NCBI GenBank assembly: GCA_950097015.1
Contig: CATNEN010000015.1
Coordinates: 1,223,501 to 1,287,500, forward strand
Direction of reading: 5' to 3'
Length of the DNA stretch: 64,000 bases
From: Macrostomum hystrix
Lineage: Eukaryota > Platyhelminthes > Macrostomidae
Shown: one piece after another, positions 8,150 through 18,497 of the stretch
Numbering within the stretch: the stretch's first letter is position 1
How the letters are laid out: each line of letters starts with the position of its first letter
Program-made: the position numbers and the translations under genes
Notes under the pieces: model-generated
The model's input: the letters and a program-made list of their open reading frames with translations, nothing else
What the model was told of the DNA's origin: nothing
Databases searched by the model: none

Positions 8150-10742
8150 TCAAGAGTTTTGCTGTTTCGCAGAACCCTGTGTTGTACTTGCAATCTTCCA
8201 TTGATAATTGTAGAGATTCCATGTTTTCAAATGGATTGTGGTAAAACAAGACTTTCCGGATTAAGTAACTGTTTGTCGTGGTGTAACGTGGCCATATGTA
8301 TTCGTTCCAATGGACATATCTACCGCTCGCACTGTTCTTGGTCCTGAAGAGTTGAGAGTTTCCAATTTTTTCATCGGCATGAAGTTCTCCATCTTTAGAA
8401 AATAATGTTTGGTTCCACTGGAGGCATTCTTCTTGTGTGACAGGCAGTGCTGTTTGCCAGAATCGGATGCGATTCCATTGGATGTACCAAACCTTTTCTA
8501 GTTCATGTTTGTCTCGGAAGCAGATAATACCATATTGCCTATGTTTCTTTGTGTTTGCTTTGTAGACATCGATCGTTAATGGAATAGGTTTTGTTTGATT
8601 AGTTTTAAAGTAACTGCACTTGATTTCCGTTGGTATTTTGTAGATGACTGGTTGGATGTTGGCATCAGTAGGGCAAATCATGGGCACTGAAGATGGTACA
8701 ACTGTCGGGAGAAGTAACATCACGATGGCTGAAAACAACCATCTTATCAGTATGTGCCGTTTCTTTTTCTTCACTTTGGTTGGTGGTGTCGGTTTATTGG
8801 TGTTTATTGAGTATCGTTGGTCTTCTGTCTCTCCAATTGGTGGAGTAAGGCGCATAGAAAAGTGCCATGGGTTGTTGCATCCTGATGGTCTGGTTTGTTG
8901 GTTATACCAGGTTGGTTGTTTCATATCGAATGTTAATGGTGTATTGAGAGTTTGCAGTACGGTACTTGTAGTATCCGTTCTCATGTCGATCCACGTTGTT
9001 GGTTCATCATAGATATGATCGTCATCATTTTCCATCGACGTATTGTAGTCACTTTTAGTCTGAGAAGATCTATCGTGCTTCGAGTAGTATGATTCGGTAT
9101 CCACTGCTTTATCGTGTCCATTCTGTCCTTCAGATGAATTGACATGGGTTATGTTTTCGTATTCGGGATCAGGTTTGTACTTGGGTGTCGAAGGCGGTGT
9201 CTCTGTCAAGTCGATGTCATCGACTAAAATTTGTAGCATGCTGATGCTTTCTTCAGACGTGTTGTGTGAATTTTTCGCACTGTGGTCCTCATTATTCCTT
9301 TCTGTGGATGTGGACAATTTATCTATGCCTTCTTTGTTTTGCAGAATTTTTGAAAGATCACTCATCGTTGGAATTTTAAATAATCCTTTGATTTGTTGTT
9401 GTAATTGTTTTCGTTCAATGTGTTGACAGGTGTTGAAGGCAACACTTTCTCTTGGCGAGGGAATCGATAATTCTTCAAACAATGAACCCATTATGCAGCT
9501 GCTGTCGTTGCTTGTGTTGTCGTTCTGTATTTCCTGTGTTGACTCATTGTTGTAGTAAAAATTGTTTTTTTCTGTATCCTCTGTTTCCTTTTGTGGCATG
9601 GGCGGCTCTTTCGAATGGTCGCTTTCGATTATAGTAATATAGGCTGCACCCTCGTTGTCCAGATGAAGGTCATTGATTTCTTGCTCCTTTTGTTTCTCAA
9701 GTTCATCAAGAACATTGACGGAAAAGTCTGGCATAAGATCTTCAATCTTGAACTTTGGCTCAATAGCTTGAGTGTATTGTCGACGGACTTGCGTTGGTTG
9801 TCTTGGAGGTGGAGGATTTCTTTGTTGACGATAAGGTACGATGGCATTAGATGGTCTGCTATCTTGTTGTCGACTATTTGTCCAATTACGGTTTGAAGGC
9901 TGTCTTGGAGGATGAGTCCAATTGGTCTGTCTATTGTCATTGTATGAACGTGGGTTGCCACGTGATCTGCAGTCTCTAGCATAATGACCGATCCTTCCAC
10001 AGGTGTAACAAGTTGATGTGTGCAAGTATCTCTGTTGTGGTTGTGGATAGGAATATCTCTGCTGCTGTGGTACAATAGCAGAAGTTTGGTGTTGCTGCAT
10101 GAGTTTGCTTAATTGTTCTGCTAGTTGTGTCGTGTCACTATTATGAGTAGTCATAAGAGGTGCGCTAGCTTCCCATTGCATTCCACAACGGAGCAATTGT
10201 TCCTCTGTGTTAATAGTTTCTCTCAGCAGTCTATCTCGCAAAGTAGGCTGTGCGTTGTTAATCACATGAAGTATTAAGCTTTGTTCCCGGTCTTCAAGAC
10301 GTTGTCTTTCTCGGGCAGCTGATTCGGCAGGTCCTATAGGTTGAGCTCCTTGATCCAATGGTGGAGGCTGATGTAATGCTTTGACGATCTTACGTATGTC
10401 ATCAACAAAGGTGAGAAAACTCTCAGTGGGACTCATTTTTCGATTATGAAGTTTATGAAGGAGTACCGATCTGTTTGTTCCACATCTTGCGAATTGTGCT
10501 CTCAGTTGGGTAACTAGAGCTTGATAATCTTGTTGTACTGCAGCTGTCAATTTTCCATAGATTTCTCGGGCTGTTCCTTGTAACAGTGGAGGTAGGAGGA
10601 GTGCTTTCTCTGCATTCTGTAATCCATATTCGCGTGAGACCAAATCAAAGTGATCAATGAATGTGTTGAAATCTTTATCCATTGTATACGTTCCGACCGT
10701 TTCCTTAATGTCACGATGGACCTGATAGTTTCTTCGTGCCAT
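8115..10742 (-). CDS. ORF1: Gag with C-terminal membrane-anchored extension
   Basis: ATG at 10740-10742 gives 875 residues. Upstream in-frame codons lie in a CA microsatellite and lack an ATG. Residues 1-240 are a Gag capsid-like region. A CCHC zinc knuckle of the form C-x2-C-x4-H-x4-C lies at about residues 245-258 (9969-10010), typical of nucleocapsid. A long, acidic, low-complexity linker follows. Near residue 665 (about 8695-8760) a Lys-rich stretch precedes a hydrophobic segment like a signal anchor. About 195 Cys- and Trp-containing residues then follow up to TGA at 8115. The ectodomain-like part seems to continue in ORF2 in another frame, which suggests +1 frameshifting, splicing or a mutation. 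Confidence 0.82.
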   Translation of the reverse strand: MARRNYQVHRDIKETVGTYTMDKDFNTFIDHFDLVSREYGLQNAEKALLLPPLLQGTAREIYGKLTAAVQQDYQALVTQLRAQFARCGTNRSVLLHKLHNRKMSPTESFLTFVDDIRKIVKALHQPPPLDQGAQPIGPAESAARERQRLEDREQSLILHVINNAQPTLRDRLLRETINTEEQLLRCGMQWEASAPLMTTHNSDTTQLAEQLSKLMQQHQTSAIVPQQQRYSYPQPQQRYLHTSTCYTCGRIGHYARDCRSRGNPRSYNDNRQTNWTHPPRQPSNRNWTNSRQQDSRPSNAIVPYRQQRNPPPPRQPTQVRRQYTQAIEPKFKIEDLMPDFSVNVLDELEKQKEQEINDLHLDNEGAAYITIIESDHSKEPPMPQKETEDTEKNNFYYNNESTQEIQNDNTSNDSSCIMGSLFEELSIPSPRESVAFNTCQHIERKQLQQQIKGLFKIPTMSDLSKILQNKEGIDKLSTSTERNNEDHSAKNSHNTSEESISMLQILVDDIDLTETPPSTPKYKPDPEYENITHVNSSEGQNGHDKAVDTESYYSKHDRSSQTKSDYNTSMENDDDHIYDEPTTWIDMRTDTTSTVLQTLNTPLTFDMKQPTWYNQQTRPSGCNNPWHFSMRLTPPIGETEDQRYSINTNKPTPPTKVKKKKRHILIRWLFSAIVMLLLPTVVPSSVPMICPTDANIQPVIYKIPTEIKCSYFKTNQTKPIPLTIDVYKANTKKHRQYGIICFRDKHELEKVWYIQWNRIRFWQTALPVTQEECLQWNQTLFSKDGELHADEKIGNSQLFRTKNSASGRYVHWNEYIWPRYTTTNSYLIRKVLFYHNPFENMESLQLSMEDCKYNTGFCETAKLLNEASSKLQMAN

Positions 10743-10838
10743 ATTCGCAACTGGGAACGGAAATAATTCAAGTTCTGGATCGATGTTCAAGGGTTCGTCC
10801 AGATTGACTTCTCTGACAAGATTTAGTGTGAATAAAAA

Positions 10839-10866
10839 GTGTGTGTGTGTGTGCGTGTGCGTGTGT
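10839..10866. repeat. (GT)n microsatellite in the gag leader
   Basis: GT dinucleotides with two GC interruptions lie in the leader just upstream of the gag ATG. Confidence 0.9.
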
Positions 10867-11243
10867 ATCAGCAAATTGAAAATGGTTTACACAGAGGAAT
10901 TATTTACTCAGGACAAGGGAGAAAAATTTATACAAAGCAGGGAACGTGTGCCGCTTTTAACGCTGAAAAGGGGTTATTGAAATGTGAGCCGGTGAGTTCA
11001 GTCGCGCGATTCCCAGGTGTGCAAACAATAGAGCGAAGTGACGCGTGTGGCTTATGTGCAAACAATATCCGGTAGGGACAGCAAAATTTTTCAGAGGGAT
11101 GACGCAACAAAATTTTTATGAATTTGTGGATCAAAGGCAATAATGATGAGTTGCAAAAATTGTTTCTTTTTACTTTTTCGTTAAAACGATTCAAGAGTTG
11201 TAACGCAAAAAAATTTAGTATCTTGGCCTGGGCTTGATTGCAG

Positions 11244-11262
11244 GGCCTGGGCGAGATCACCA
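11244..11262 (-). other. Probable primer binding site
   Basis: The sequence two bases inside the 5' LTR reads TGGTGATCTCGCCCAGG on the minus strand. It starts with TGG, the complement of a tRNA CCA end. I could not assign the tRNA. Confidence 0.55.
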
Positions 11263-11263
11263 G

Positions 11264-12309
11264 TTGAAGAGTTTTGCGTGTTGATCAGACACACGAAACT
11301 CCCACTTCTAGACAATGGGGAACAATTGCCTAGGAATTTATAACAGTCACGTGACACTTACTGCAATTGCTTCTTCTTCCTTAAGTAGTTCGTAGTCTTC
11401 TGGGTCCTTGTAATCCGGTAGTTCTTCTTCTTCTTATTCTGGTCGACCGTGAGGTTTCGAGTCTGTGTTTCTTGAGTCTTGGTAGTCTTGTCTTCTTTTG
11501 TCTTCCTGGCAGCTGCTTGAGTTTGTCTGTTGGCCAATAAATGACGAGAGCGAATCAGATTACTTGACGGTTTCCTCGAGCTCGGAATTCACAATAGAAA
11601 CGTGCGCCCTAATGAACAATTGAAATCTCTCTTGTGTCTCTCTAATAGGTCCTCCTGAAGGGCGTCTTCTTCGTTACCTCCGAAAGATAACGGATAACTC
11701 AAATCAAATCAATCAATAATCCTCTAGGAATGTATCCTAGGAAACAAGGAGGCCTTTCTCAAATGTATCGACGATATGTGGCTCTCGTAAACTTAATTCA
11801 ATTCAACAAGGATCGCTAGCGATAAATAACTCTGTCTAGTAAAGCGCTTACCACTTGTCTTTCCCTCAGAGATGAGTCCTCTTCTTCGTAGGGTGTTTTG
11901 AAGTCCGGTGGACCTCTCCGAGTCTGAATTTTTAGCTCGGATTTTCGCTTGTATTTATAGTAAAATTTTGGGGAAAAACCGGTTCTACTACCGGGTGTTT
12001 ACATTGGGCATACATGTTTGCACAGTGAGGTCAGACTTGTTTGATCAGCTGCGTTTTGGGGGGTTTTCAGGTGAACATTACCATATTTGGAATATTGTGT
12101 AAATACAGGTGCAGAAACCGATGAGTCATGTTTGCTTCAAGTAAATACAGCTGTCGAGAACCAGTTCTCCGATTTCATGTCAGATGACTTGCTTCAAAAA
12201 TAGCGCATGACTCATTCCTAAAAATAGATTAAACATTATAGCTAAGGTTTCCTTGTGACATTACTTTAAGTAGCGCGTTAAGTAAAAACATATTTTACAA
12301 CTCTCTACA
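11264..12309 (-). repeat. 5' LTR of the gypsy-type element
   Basis: This 1046-bp partner of 328-1371 has the same termini. On the minus strand it is the upstream LTR and should hold the promoter. The GCGC after position 12309 matches the GCGC before 328. Confidence 0.93.
11951..11959 (-). promoter_or_regulatory. Candidate TATA box in the 5' LTR
   Basis: TATAAATAC on the minus strand. The same motif is in the other LTR at 1013-1021. It is the best core-promoter match in the LTR; the start site is not defined. Confidence 0.45.
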
Positions 12310-12389
12310 GCGCAAATTGAGTTGTCTCTGGCAGCAGCGGAGAAGTTTAATTTTATGCAGTCCTTGACCGATTTCTCAGCTGCTGCTGA

Positions 12390-12685
12390 TCACAGCTCCA
12401 GCAGAAGCCGCACTGAGCGGAGAGTCAGCAACTGGGAGTCTGTCCACCATGACATGTAGCTCGATTTTGGTGTCTCTCTTGAGGGAACGAATCCGTTTGG
12501 ATTGAAATGGACCACCACCCACCTGTCTTCAAATCATTCGAGCACGATATGTTGCTGTGTATGTCATTGTCGCTGTCCATAGTGGAGAAGCGCGCTCCGT
12601 TGTGGTACTCCATAGAATCGAATCCGACAGTGGACCTGTCCCTCAGCATCTCTCGGTACGTCATCTCATATTTGGTGCTGGAGTC
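12390..12685 (-). pseudogene. FReD copy A: last-exon relic
   Basis: This matches exon 4 of copies B, C and D from the KYEMTYREML segment to the ancestral TGA (12390-12392). The calcium-site run D-S-D-N-D and the GGWW core are visible. A small deletion beside the tryptophans shifts the frame, so the open frame ends at 12425 instead. The 5' end is cut at about 12685, where a SINE fragment begins, and no other exons are present. The LTR element is inserted about 80 bp past the stop. This is a dead exon relic. Confidence 0.85.
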
Positions 12686-12691
12686 TCATCT

Positions 12692-12760
12692 ATGGCCGGC
12701 TGCGTACAGCTGTTCAGTCCATGGACTGGAGCCTGGGGGGACGCCCCACCCAACTGGAGT
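12692..12760 (-). mobile_element. SINE fragment at the FReD/WSC junction
   Basis: The stretch around CTGTTCAGTCCATGGACTGG also occurs in the SINE at 32510-32732 and the fragment at 33961-34105. It sits between the 5' truncated FReD exon and the 5' truncated WSC copy, so it marks a rearrangement junction. Confidence 0.6.
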
Positions 12761-12761
12761 T

Positions 12762-13662
12762 GAAAGCTCCAGAAAAATATTTTTCGCTGCGACTCTAACC
12801 CTGGCCTGTGCGCTCTCAGCAACTGTTGCCAGGCAGTTCAAGCTCACGAGTGTCGGCTGCTTCATCGACCTGACGACTGGCGGAAGAGACGTCAACGAGC
12901 TGAAAGACTTCGGCTTCACCCGGTTTGGCCAAGCCAGCCTGCAGCAGGGAACATTCGAGAACTTCCAGTCCAATGTGTCTGTGCGCAGTTCCACAATGAC
13001 CCACGACCTCTGCGGAAGCGTGTGCACTCTGGGCGGCTTCCAGTACATTGCGCTGCAGTCCTGGTAGTGGTGCTATTGTGGCAACGTCTATGGCCGGCAG
13101 GGCAGCGCTGCCAGCACTGACTGTAATACGGCATGCTCAGGCAATGCAACCCAGAACTGCGGAGCTAACTACAGAAACTTCGTGCTCAAGCTGAACTACA
13201 TCTGCAGTGACTGTGAGCTGCTTCTTTACTGCAACTTTGTACTTTTTAACAATCAAAGCCGGAAGTCTGTTACGATTATGGTTTCAGCAAGCTGAGGCGA
13301 ACATCTGTCTGTTTCGAAATATACTTTCGTTAGCTTTGCTTTTACGTACCTTTGCATGATTTGAGTTCACAAACAAATGGTGCTCTTTTTTACTGTGCCT
13401 GAGTCAATTCCTGAGTCTCCCCCATTCAATCACAGGCTTTGTCCTCGGCAACCGCACCCTGGTCGGCATCAGCAAGCCGAATGCGCCGGCCTTGTGGAGT
13501 CTCAAAGCTCGTGGACCTATCGAGTGCCTCATCCTGTGCGGTGTCGGCTGCGAGGCGGTGGTCTTCAACCATGAGCAGGGCCTCTGCCACCTGCTGGAGT
13601 TTGCTGTGGTGTCAGCTGCTCTCGACAGCGCCGGCAGCGGCGAGTTCTTCGTCCGCGGCTGA
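12762..13662 (+). pseudogene. WSC-PAN secreted protein, copy 1 (start lost, nonsense codon)
   Basis: Exon 1 runs to 13212 and exon 2 is 13436-13662, with a GTGAGC donor and a CACAG acceptor as in the intact copy at 16788-18497. Homology begins at codon 3 or 4 of that gene; the ATG is replaced by SINE-derived sequence. In the WSC core a TAG (13065-13067) replaces the GAG codon that follows TCCTGG in the other copy. Exon 2 is open to TGA and encodes the PAN-like C-terminus. The 223-bp intron lacks the solo LTR present in the intact copy, so it preserves the empty site. With no start and an internal stop this copy is a pseudogene. Confidence 0.85.
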
Positions 13663-15249
13663 GCCTGAGACAAGCTTTTGAATGCGGTGCAGACGCTGGA
13701 GCACGAACATTGTGTGTGCACCGACGATTATCGGAACCACGAACCAAATCGCGTGTGGCGTCCTTGTTTAACTAATTAATACGGCTATTGAATCTCAATA
13801 ATTCTTTACTGTGATTTAGAGACCGAACTTTAAGAGGCTTAGCAGTGTGATCAACTAGTCGCAAAAATAGCCAACAAAAGTATACTCAGCAACATTTCAA
13901 AAGTGACACCCGTGACGAGAGGCGATAATTTGTCTCAGTTGAGACGCCAATAGCAAGCTAAAAACCGCCAAAATTTGCCAGCAGTTCAGGTACTCTCACT
14001 GATGCAAGCATCAACCCGCGTCCCCAGTACCGCAGTCTCCGATGCATGGAGCGAGTCCCGTCATTCTAGACTCAAGTGAGAGAAATTTTCACTGAGTCTG
14101 TTGCTGAGTATATTTGATTTGACAAAACATTTGTGTGTTTATTTACTAGAAATTGAGCTTCTTGAGAATTATACTCGTATATCTCTGGTTATAAAAGCGA
14201 GAGAAATTGCATGAACACAAATGTTGTACATTATTTGCGCCTTAGCGAGCAATGTACTGTAAGCTCCCTTAGCTCCCTTGTGCAGAATGTAGAAATAAAA
14301 TAAGGTGTCTTCGTCTGCAGCTGTGCTAAATCGGCTTTTTGGATGCTCATCTCACTGGATCTCACCAGGGTTCAACTGAATGGTGTGTTGACCAGCTTTC
14401 TACTCGGTTGTGACTGATTGGTTGACGCACTAGGCGAGGATCCTGTGGTTGAGCGTTGTCCCATATTAAGGCTCGATCAGTGAAATGGGAGAAATTTTTA
14501 TCAGTGTGTCCATATTTGGCTGGTTGCACTCGTTGAAGGTTCAGCAGCTCCGTCTAGATAAAGATGCATGACTACCGAAGTTGGAGATGATGCAGGAACA
14601 TTCAGGTGATGAGCTGATAAAGTTTGAAGGCTTGGCAAGGCCGCACTGAGGCGCAGAGCGAGTTCGTTTATACGGGTATGAAATTTTCCAGCTCTTATTG
14701 GAAAAAGCTGACCCTCGGCCAGAACCGATGACCTATCCCGATGGTCTGAAGGGCTGGCGACTTAATTCTTGTTTCAGAAGATGCGCAATAAAACGTTGGC
14801 CCGTGTACTTGAGCTTCGTGTGCTTGCGTTTCTCCGTTCGGATTCAGCAAAGAATAGTCAGCGGGGGATTTTTCCTTGCTAATTTTTTTCTTGGTATAAA
14901 AATGGGCGAGAAGATGGCCAGGTAGTCCTACTGTTAACTTTCCTAACGAGAGTCCAAATTTGAAGCTGTCACTCTAGTTGCGAATACAAAAGAAACAATA
15001 TGCAACCAATATGAATATTTTTAAACCGTGGTCTTCAAACTCTGAATGGTAAGTTGTCAGACAGATGGAGAAAATGTACTAAGTTCTGAGGAAAATTGAG
15101 CTATGACAGCCACTTAGTCACTGCACGCGCTCAAATAGATTTCGTCACAGCATAGACCTACCATCATGTCCCTCGGATTCTCTCCCTTTCTGCATGCAGA
15201 AGGCCTATGGTATAGATTCCCTCATTATCATTTGTCGTCTTCACCTTGC
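13663..15249. other. No gene recognised
   Basis: The first 200 bp after the stop resemble the 3' flank of the second WSC copy (around 18500-18700), including a GAACTTTAAGAGGC block. I see no coding sequence, RNA gene or clear repeat in the remainder. Confidence 0.5.
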
Positions 15250-15785
15250 CAGTCATCTTAAGAGCGATGCATTCGCGGCCGCTTTCGAGTCTTGGAGGCT
15301 GGAGCTGGCCGATACGGAGATGCCAGCCGAGCTGTGCTCTCTGGTGTGAAGGACGGCTTCCGTATTCGCAATGTCTGCGGCGCCTTCAAAGTGGTTGATC
15401 AGGAGAACCACGGCTCCATCCGTCATGCTGCTGTCCAAGCCCTGATCCAAGAAGAGTTACGGACTGGGAGGTACCGCGTTTGTAGTCAGCCGACTATCGT
15501 CAGAGCCATTGGCGCCATTCCCAAGCCTGTTGGACGCATCCGGCTCATCCATGACTGCAGCCAGCCACGGGGCGCCGCTGTCAACCACATGTTCGCGGGC
15601 CAGCAGCATTTGCCAGGAGGCTGCGCAGGGGCATGTGCAAGGTGGACTTGAGTCAAGCCTATCGCTCCTGCGGCATCCACCCGAGTAATCACTGCCTTAC
15701 CGGCTCAAAGTTCACCTTTGATGGCGATTTCAAGCCGACCTACGTGGTGGACATCCGGCTGCAGTTTGGCAGTAAAAGATGCTAG
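15250..15785 (+). pseudogene. DIRS-like (tyrosine recombinase retroelement) RT fragment
   Basis: An open segment (15292-15651) contains GAIPKPVGRIRLIHD and SQPRGAAVN, the start of RT in DIRS/Ngaro-type elements. After a frameshift near 15635 the next frame reads KVDLSQAYR and continues with TFDGD. Upstream, ESWRLEL in another frame is also retroelement-like. At least two frameshifts are present, and recombinase, gag and terminal repeats are absent. It is a dead fragment. Confidence 0.75.
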
Positions 15786-16787
15786 AAACTGCTGCTGATA
15801 TCACCACCTTGTATAGAATTCAGGCGAGCAGGTCATGTTCTTTTTATCGTAAGGCAGGAAGTGAAAATAAATATTGGAAGTAGAACCCAGAAAAGTTAGC
15901 TCTGCTTAACTTTAACTGAAAGAATAACTTTGATGACAGACAACTAAAACTGAATTAAACTAGTCAGAATTTCTGGAAATGGACTATTTTACAAACTGGA
16001 AAAACAGGCTGACAACCAAGTTAGCGTTGAGTTCCTTAGAATTCTTTCTCTCGGACAGAGAAATAACGTTTCTGCCCGCCCACCCGCCCGCCCACCCGCC
16101 CGCCCACCCGCCCGCCCGCCTGTCCGCGGTGCCGCCCTAGAACCACGCACCAGTTTGCCGTGAATGCATTGCATTCAATATGACTGGCAAGGAGAAGGCG
16201 AAAAATGCTGAGAATCTGATAGCCAATAAGCAGAATTAAGCGAGCGCAACTGACAAGACCAATTGGCCAGGTGCAGCTGTTTGCCAGGCCATGTACAGGA
16301 TCAGTAACAAAAAGACAGGCTATATTGTACCTCTCTCCATTGCATATCCGTTTCCTTGGTGACATGTCGTAGAGTGTTTGCTCATCCCACTTTCTGCCAA
16401 TAACTATGCATTTGTTTTAATATAATGGAAAGAACTGCTAGGTCACTCCTCACTCCCACTTGCCATGCGAGCACCAGCTGGGATGCAAGCAAGAACGCAG
16501 CCCAGGATAAAATGTTGCAATTCTATAAAAATCTATTTTTCATGTGCGGCAACTCATTCCAAGTTTCTTTTTTTTAACAAAAAATACTTGGCGCATTTAG
16601 TCTGGAGCGGTCCATATAAAAAGCCTTTCTTATTGAAGACCTGGACCAGACTTGCTATCGCAACCACCAATCAGAAATTTCCATTCCCACTACTAGCATA
16701 AAGGCAGTTGTCGATTTTCCTCTTTCAGAATTCTGTAGCCCGAGTGTAGCCTGAGATTTCAGCTGTTAGTGAGCTGGAACTTCTAAA
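15786..16787. other. Upstream region of the intact WSC gene
   Basis: Apart from the GC-rich microsatellite at 16074-16126, I see no gene or repeat. The promoter of the WSC gene should lie near the right end, but no convincing TATA box was found. Confidence 0.4.
16074..16126. repeat. CCCGCCCGCCCA microsatellite
   Basis: About four copies of a 12-bp C/G-rich unit stand in tandem. Confidence 0.9.
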
Positions 16788-18497
16788 ATGCCCGTTGAAA
16801 GCTCCAGAAAAATATTTTTCGCTGCGACTCTAACCCTGGCCTGTGCGCTCTCAGCAACTGTTGCCAGGCAGTTCCAGCTCACGAGTGTCGGCTGCTTCAT
16901 CGACCTGACGACTGGCGGAAGAGACGTCAACGAGCTGAAAGACTTCGGCTTCACCCGGTTTGGCCAAGCCAGCCTGCAGCAGGGAACATACGAGTACTTC
17001 CAGTCCAATGTGTCTGTGCGCAGTTCCACAATGACCCACGACCTCTGCGGCAGCGTGTGCGCTCTGGGCGGCTTCCAGTACATTGCGCTGCAGTCCTGGG
17101 AGTGGTGTTATTGTGGCAACGTCTATGGCCGGCAGGGCAGCGCTGCCAGCACTGACTGTAATACGGCATGCTTCGGCAATGCAACCCAGAACTGCGGAGC
17201 TAACTACAGAAACTTCGTGCTCAAGCTGAACTACATCTGCAGTGACTGTGAGCTGCTTCTTTACTGCAAATTTGTACTTTTTAACAAACAAAGCCGGAAG
17301 TCTGTTACGATTATGGTTTCAGCAAGCTGATGTGAACATCTGTTGTGAGCTGCGACTCACAATTCCCTTGCACCGACCCCAGAATTCTTTTAGCCTTTCA
17401 CCCCAGCCATCTGGGCGATAAATAGAAGACAACAATAGAATCGTTGCGTTTTTCGCTGCTTTGACTCGTTTGACCCCTGCCAGTAAGATACGCGTTTAAC
17501 GATTCATTCATTTCCTGCTCTCTTCATCATACACTTGCTTAACCTTCCCGACCTCAGTGTCCTCTGATTGGACACGAGTGGCCAACCGCTCATCCAAAGA
17601 TCCTCTATCCTTCCGCGTCTGCCCTCGAGTCTGCGAAGTGTCGGTACGCCTCCAGACCGCTACCCACATCACTCTGGTGCTGTTGAGTGGCCGCCTGCTC
17701 AGTCATCCGCGTATCCTTCTCGCAGGGCTAAGCGAGTGTCTGTCCGCTCCTAGCCCCTCATCTCTACCTCGGAGTGTCATTACGCCTCGAGGGTCGCCGC
17801 TCCCCTTCCCTCCTCCACGGCAAGCTCTAGGCAGTCCGGACCCGAACCCCGACTACCCGTCTGCTGTCCGCTCGACGGTAACGGATATTACAGCACATCT
17901 GTCTATGCAGCAATGCAAATCGAATTGACTATCGTGATCTTTATAGCTAGCTTCGAGTTCACAAATGGTGCTCATTTTTGTTACAACTTGAATTGATGAG
18001 GAAGACTAAGACAGCATCTGATAGTTTGCACTGTATAATGCGCTGCTTGGTGGATGTTATTCCTCCCATCGATCGGCTCTTGTATTTCTTCTTTGAGCTG
18101 AGATGTCTCTATCTACTAAGCTGTAGCTGCACTTGCTACGGAGTCATTGACATTAGACAGTAGACAAAGTTAGGCTTTGTGCCAACTAAATAAATAAAAG
18201 TTCAAAGCCAAAACCACAACAATTTTATTACTGTGCCTGAGTCAATTCCTGAGACTCCTCTGCTCAATCACAGGCTTTGTCCTCGGCAACCGCACCCTGG
18301 TCGGCATCAGCAAGCCGAATGCACCGGCCTTCTGGAGTCTCAAAGCTCGTAGACTCACTGAGTGCATCTTTCTCTGCGGTGTCGGCTGCGAGGCGGTGGT
18401 CTTCAACCATGAGCAGGGCCTCTGTCACCTGCTGGAGTTCGCAGTGGTGCCAGCTGCTCTCGACAGCGCCAGCAGCGAGTTCTTCGTCCGCGGCTGA
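16788..18497 (+). CDS. Secreted WSC-PAN domain protein (two exons, 227 residues)
   Basis: Exon 1 is 16788-17247 and exon 2 is 18274-18497; both ends are phase 1, with a GTGAGC donor and a CACAG acceptor. The product starts with a hydrophobic signal peptide (about residues 1-26). A WSC domain (about 33-150) follows, shown by paired cysteines, the WCYCGN core and a C-x3-C-x-GN...CG pattern. WSC domains are putative carbohydrate-binding modules. Exon 2 encodes a PAN/apple-like C-terminus with ECIFLCGVGCEAVVFNHEQG and GLCHLLEF. The protein should be extracellular. The 1026-bp intron contains a solo LTR (17344-17897). A paralogue at 12762-13662 is dead, so this may be the working copy. Confidence 0.82.
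17344..17897. mobile_element. Solo LTR in the WSC gene intron
   Basis: A 554-bp insertion starts TGTGAGC and ends CA, flanked by TCTGT at 17339-17343 and 17898-17902. The homologous intron of copy 1 lacks it and reads straight through at 13307-13313. Internal retroelement genes are absent, as expected after LTR-LTR recombination. Orientation is not determined. Confidence 0.72.

Larger units (their letters stand above)
328..12309 (-). mobile_element. Ty3/gypsy-type LTR retrotransposon, nearly full length
   Basis: An 11.98-kb element lies on the minus strand. It has LTRs at 328-1371 and 11264-12309, each written TG...CA, and a 4-bp GCGC duplication on both sides (324-327 and 12310-12313). In coding order it carries gag with a membrane-protein segment, a second ORF with a membrane segment and retropepsin, RT plus RNase H, integrase, then two double-RING ORFs. 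Pol order PR-RT-RH-INT is that of Ty3/gypsy. By eye the LTRs differ at about ten substitutions and one indel, so the insertion is young. Pol nevertheless carries a frame-breaking tandem repeat and one RING ORF has an in-frame stop, so this copy is probably not autonomous. Confidence 0.93.

Noticed and set aside
8644-9012. Plus-strand ORF with a hydrophobic stretch opposite gag
   Set aside because: It is the antisense of ORF1, with no independent support.
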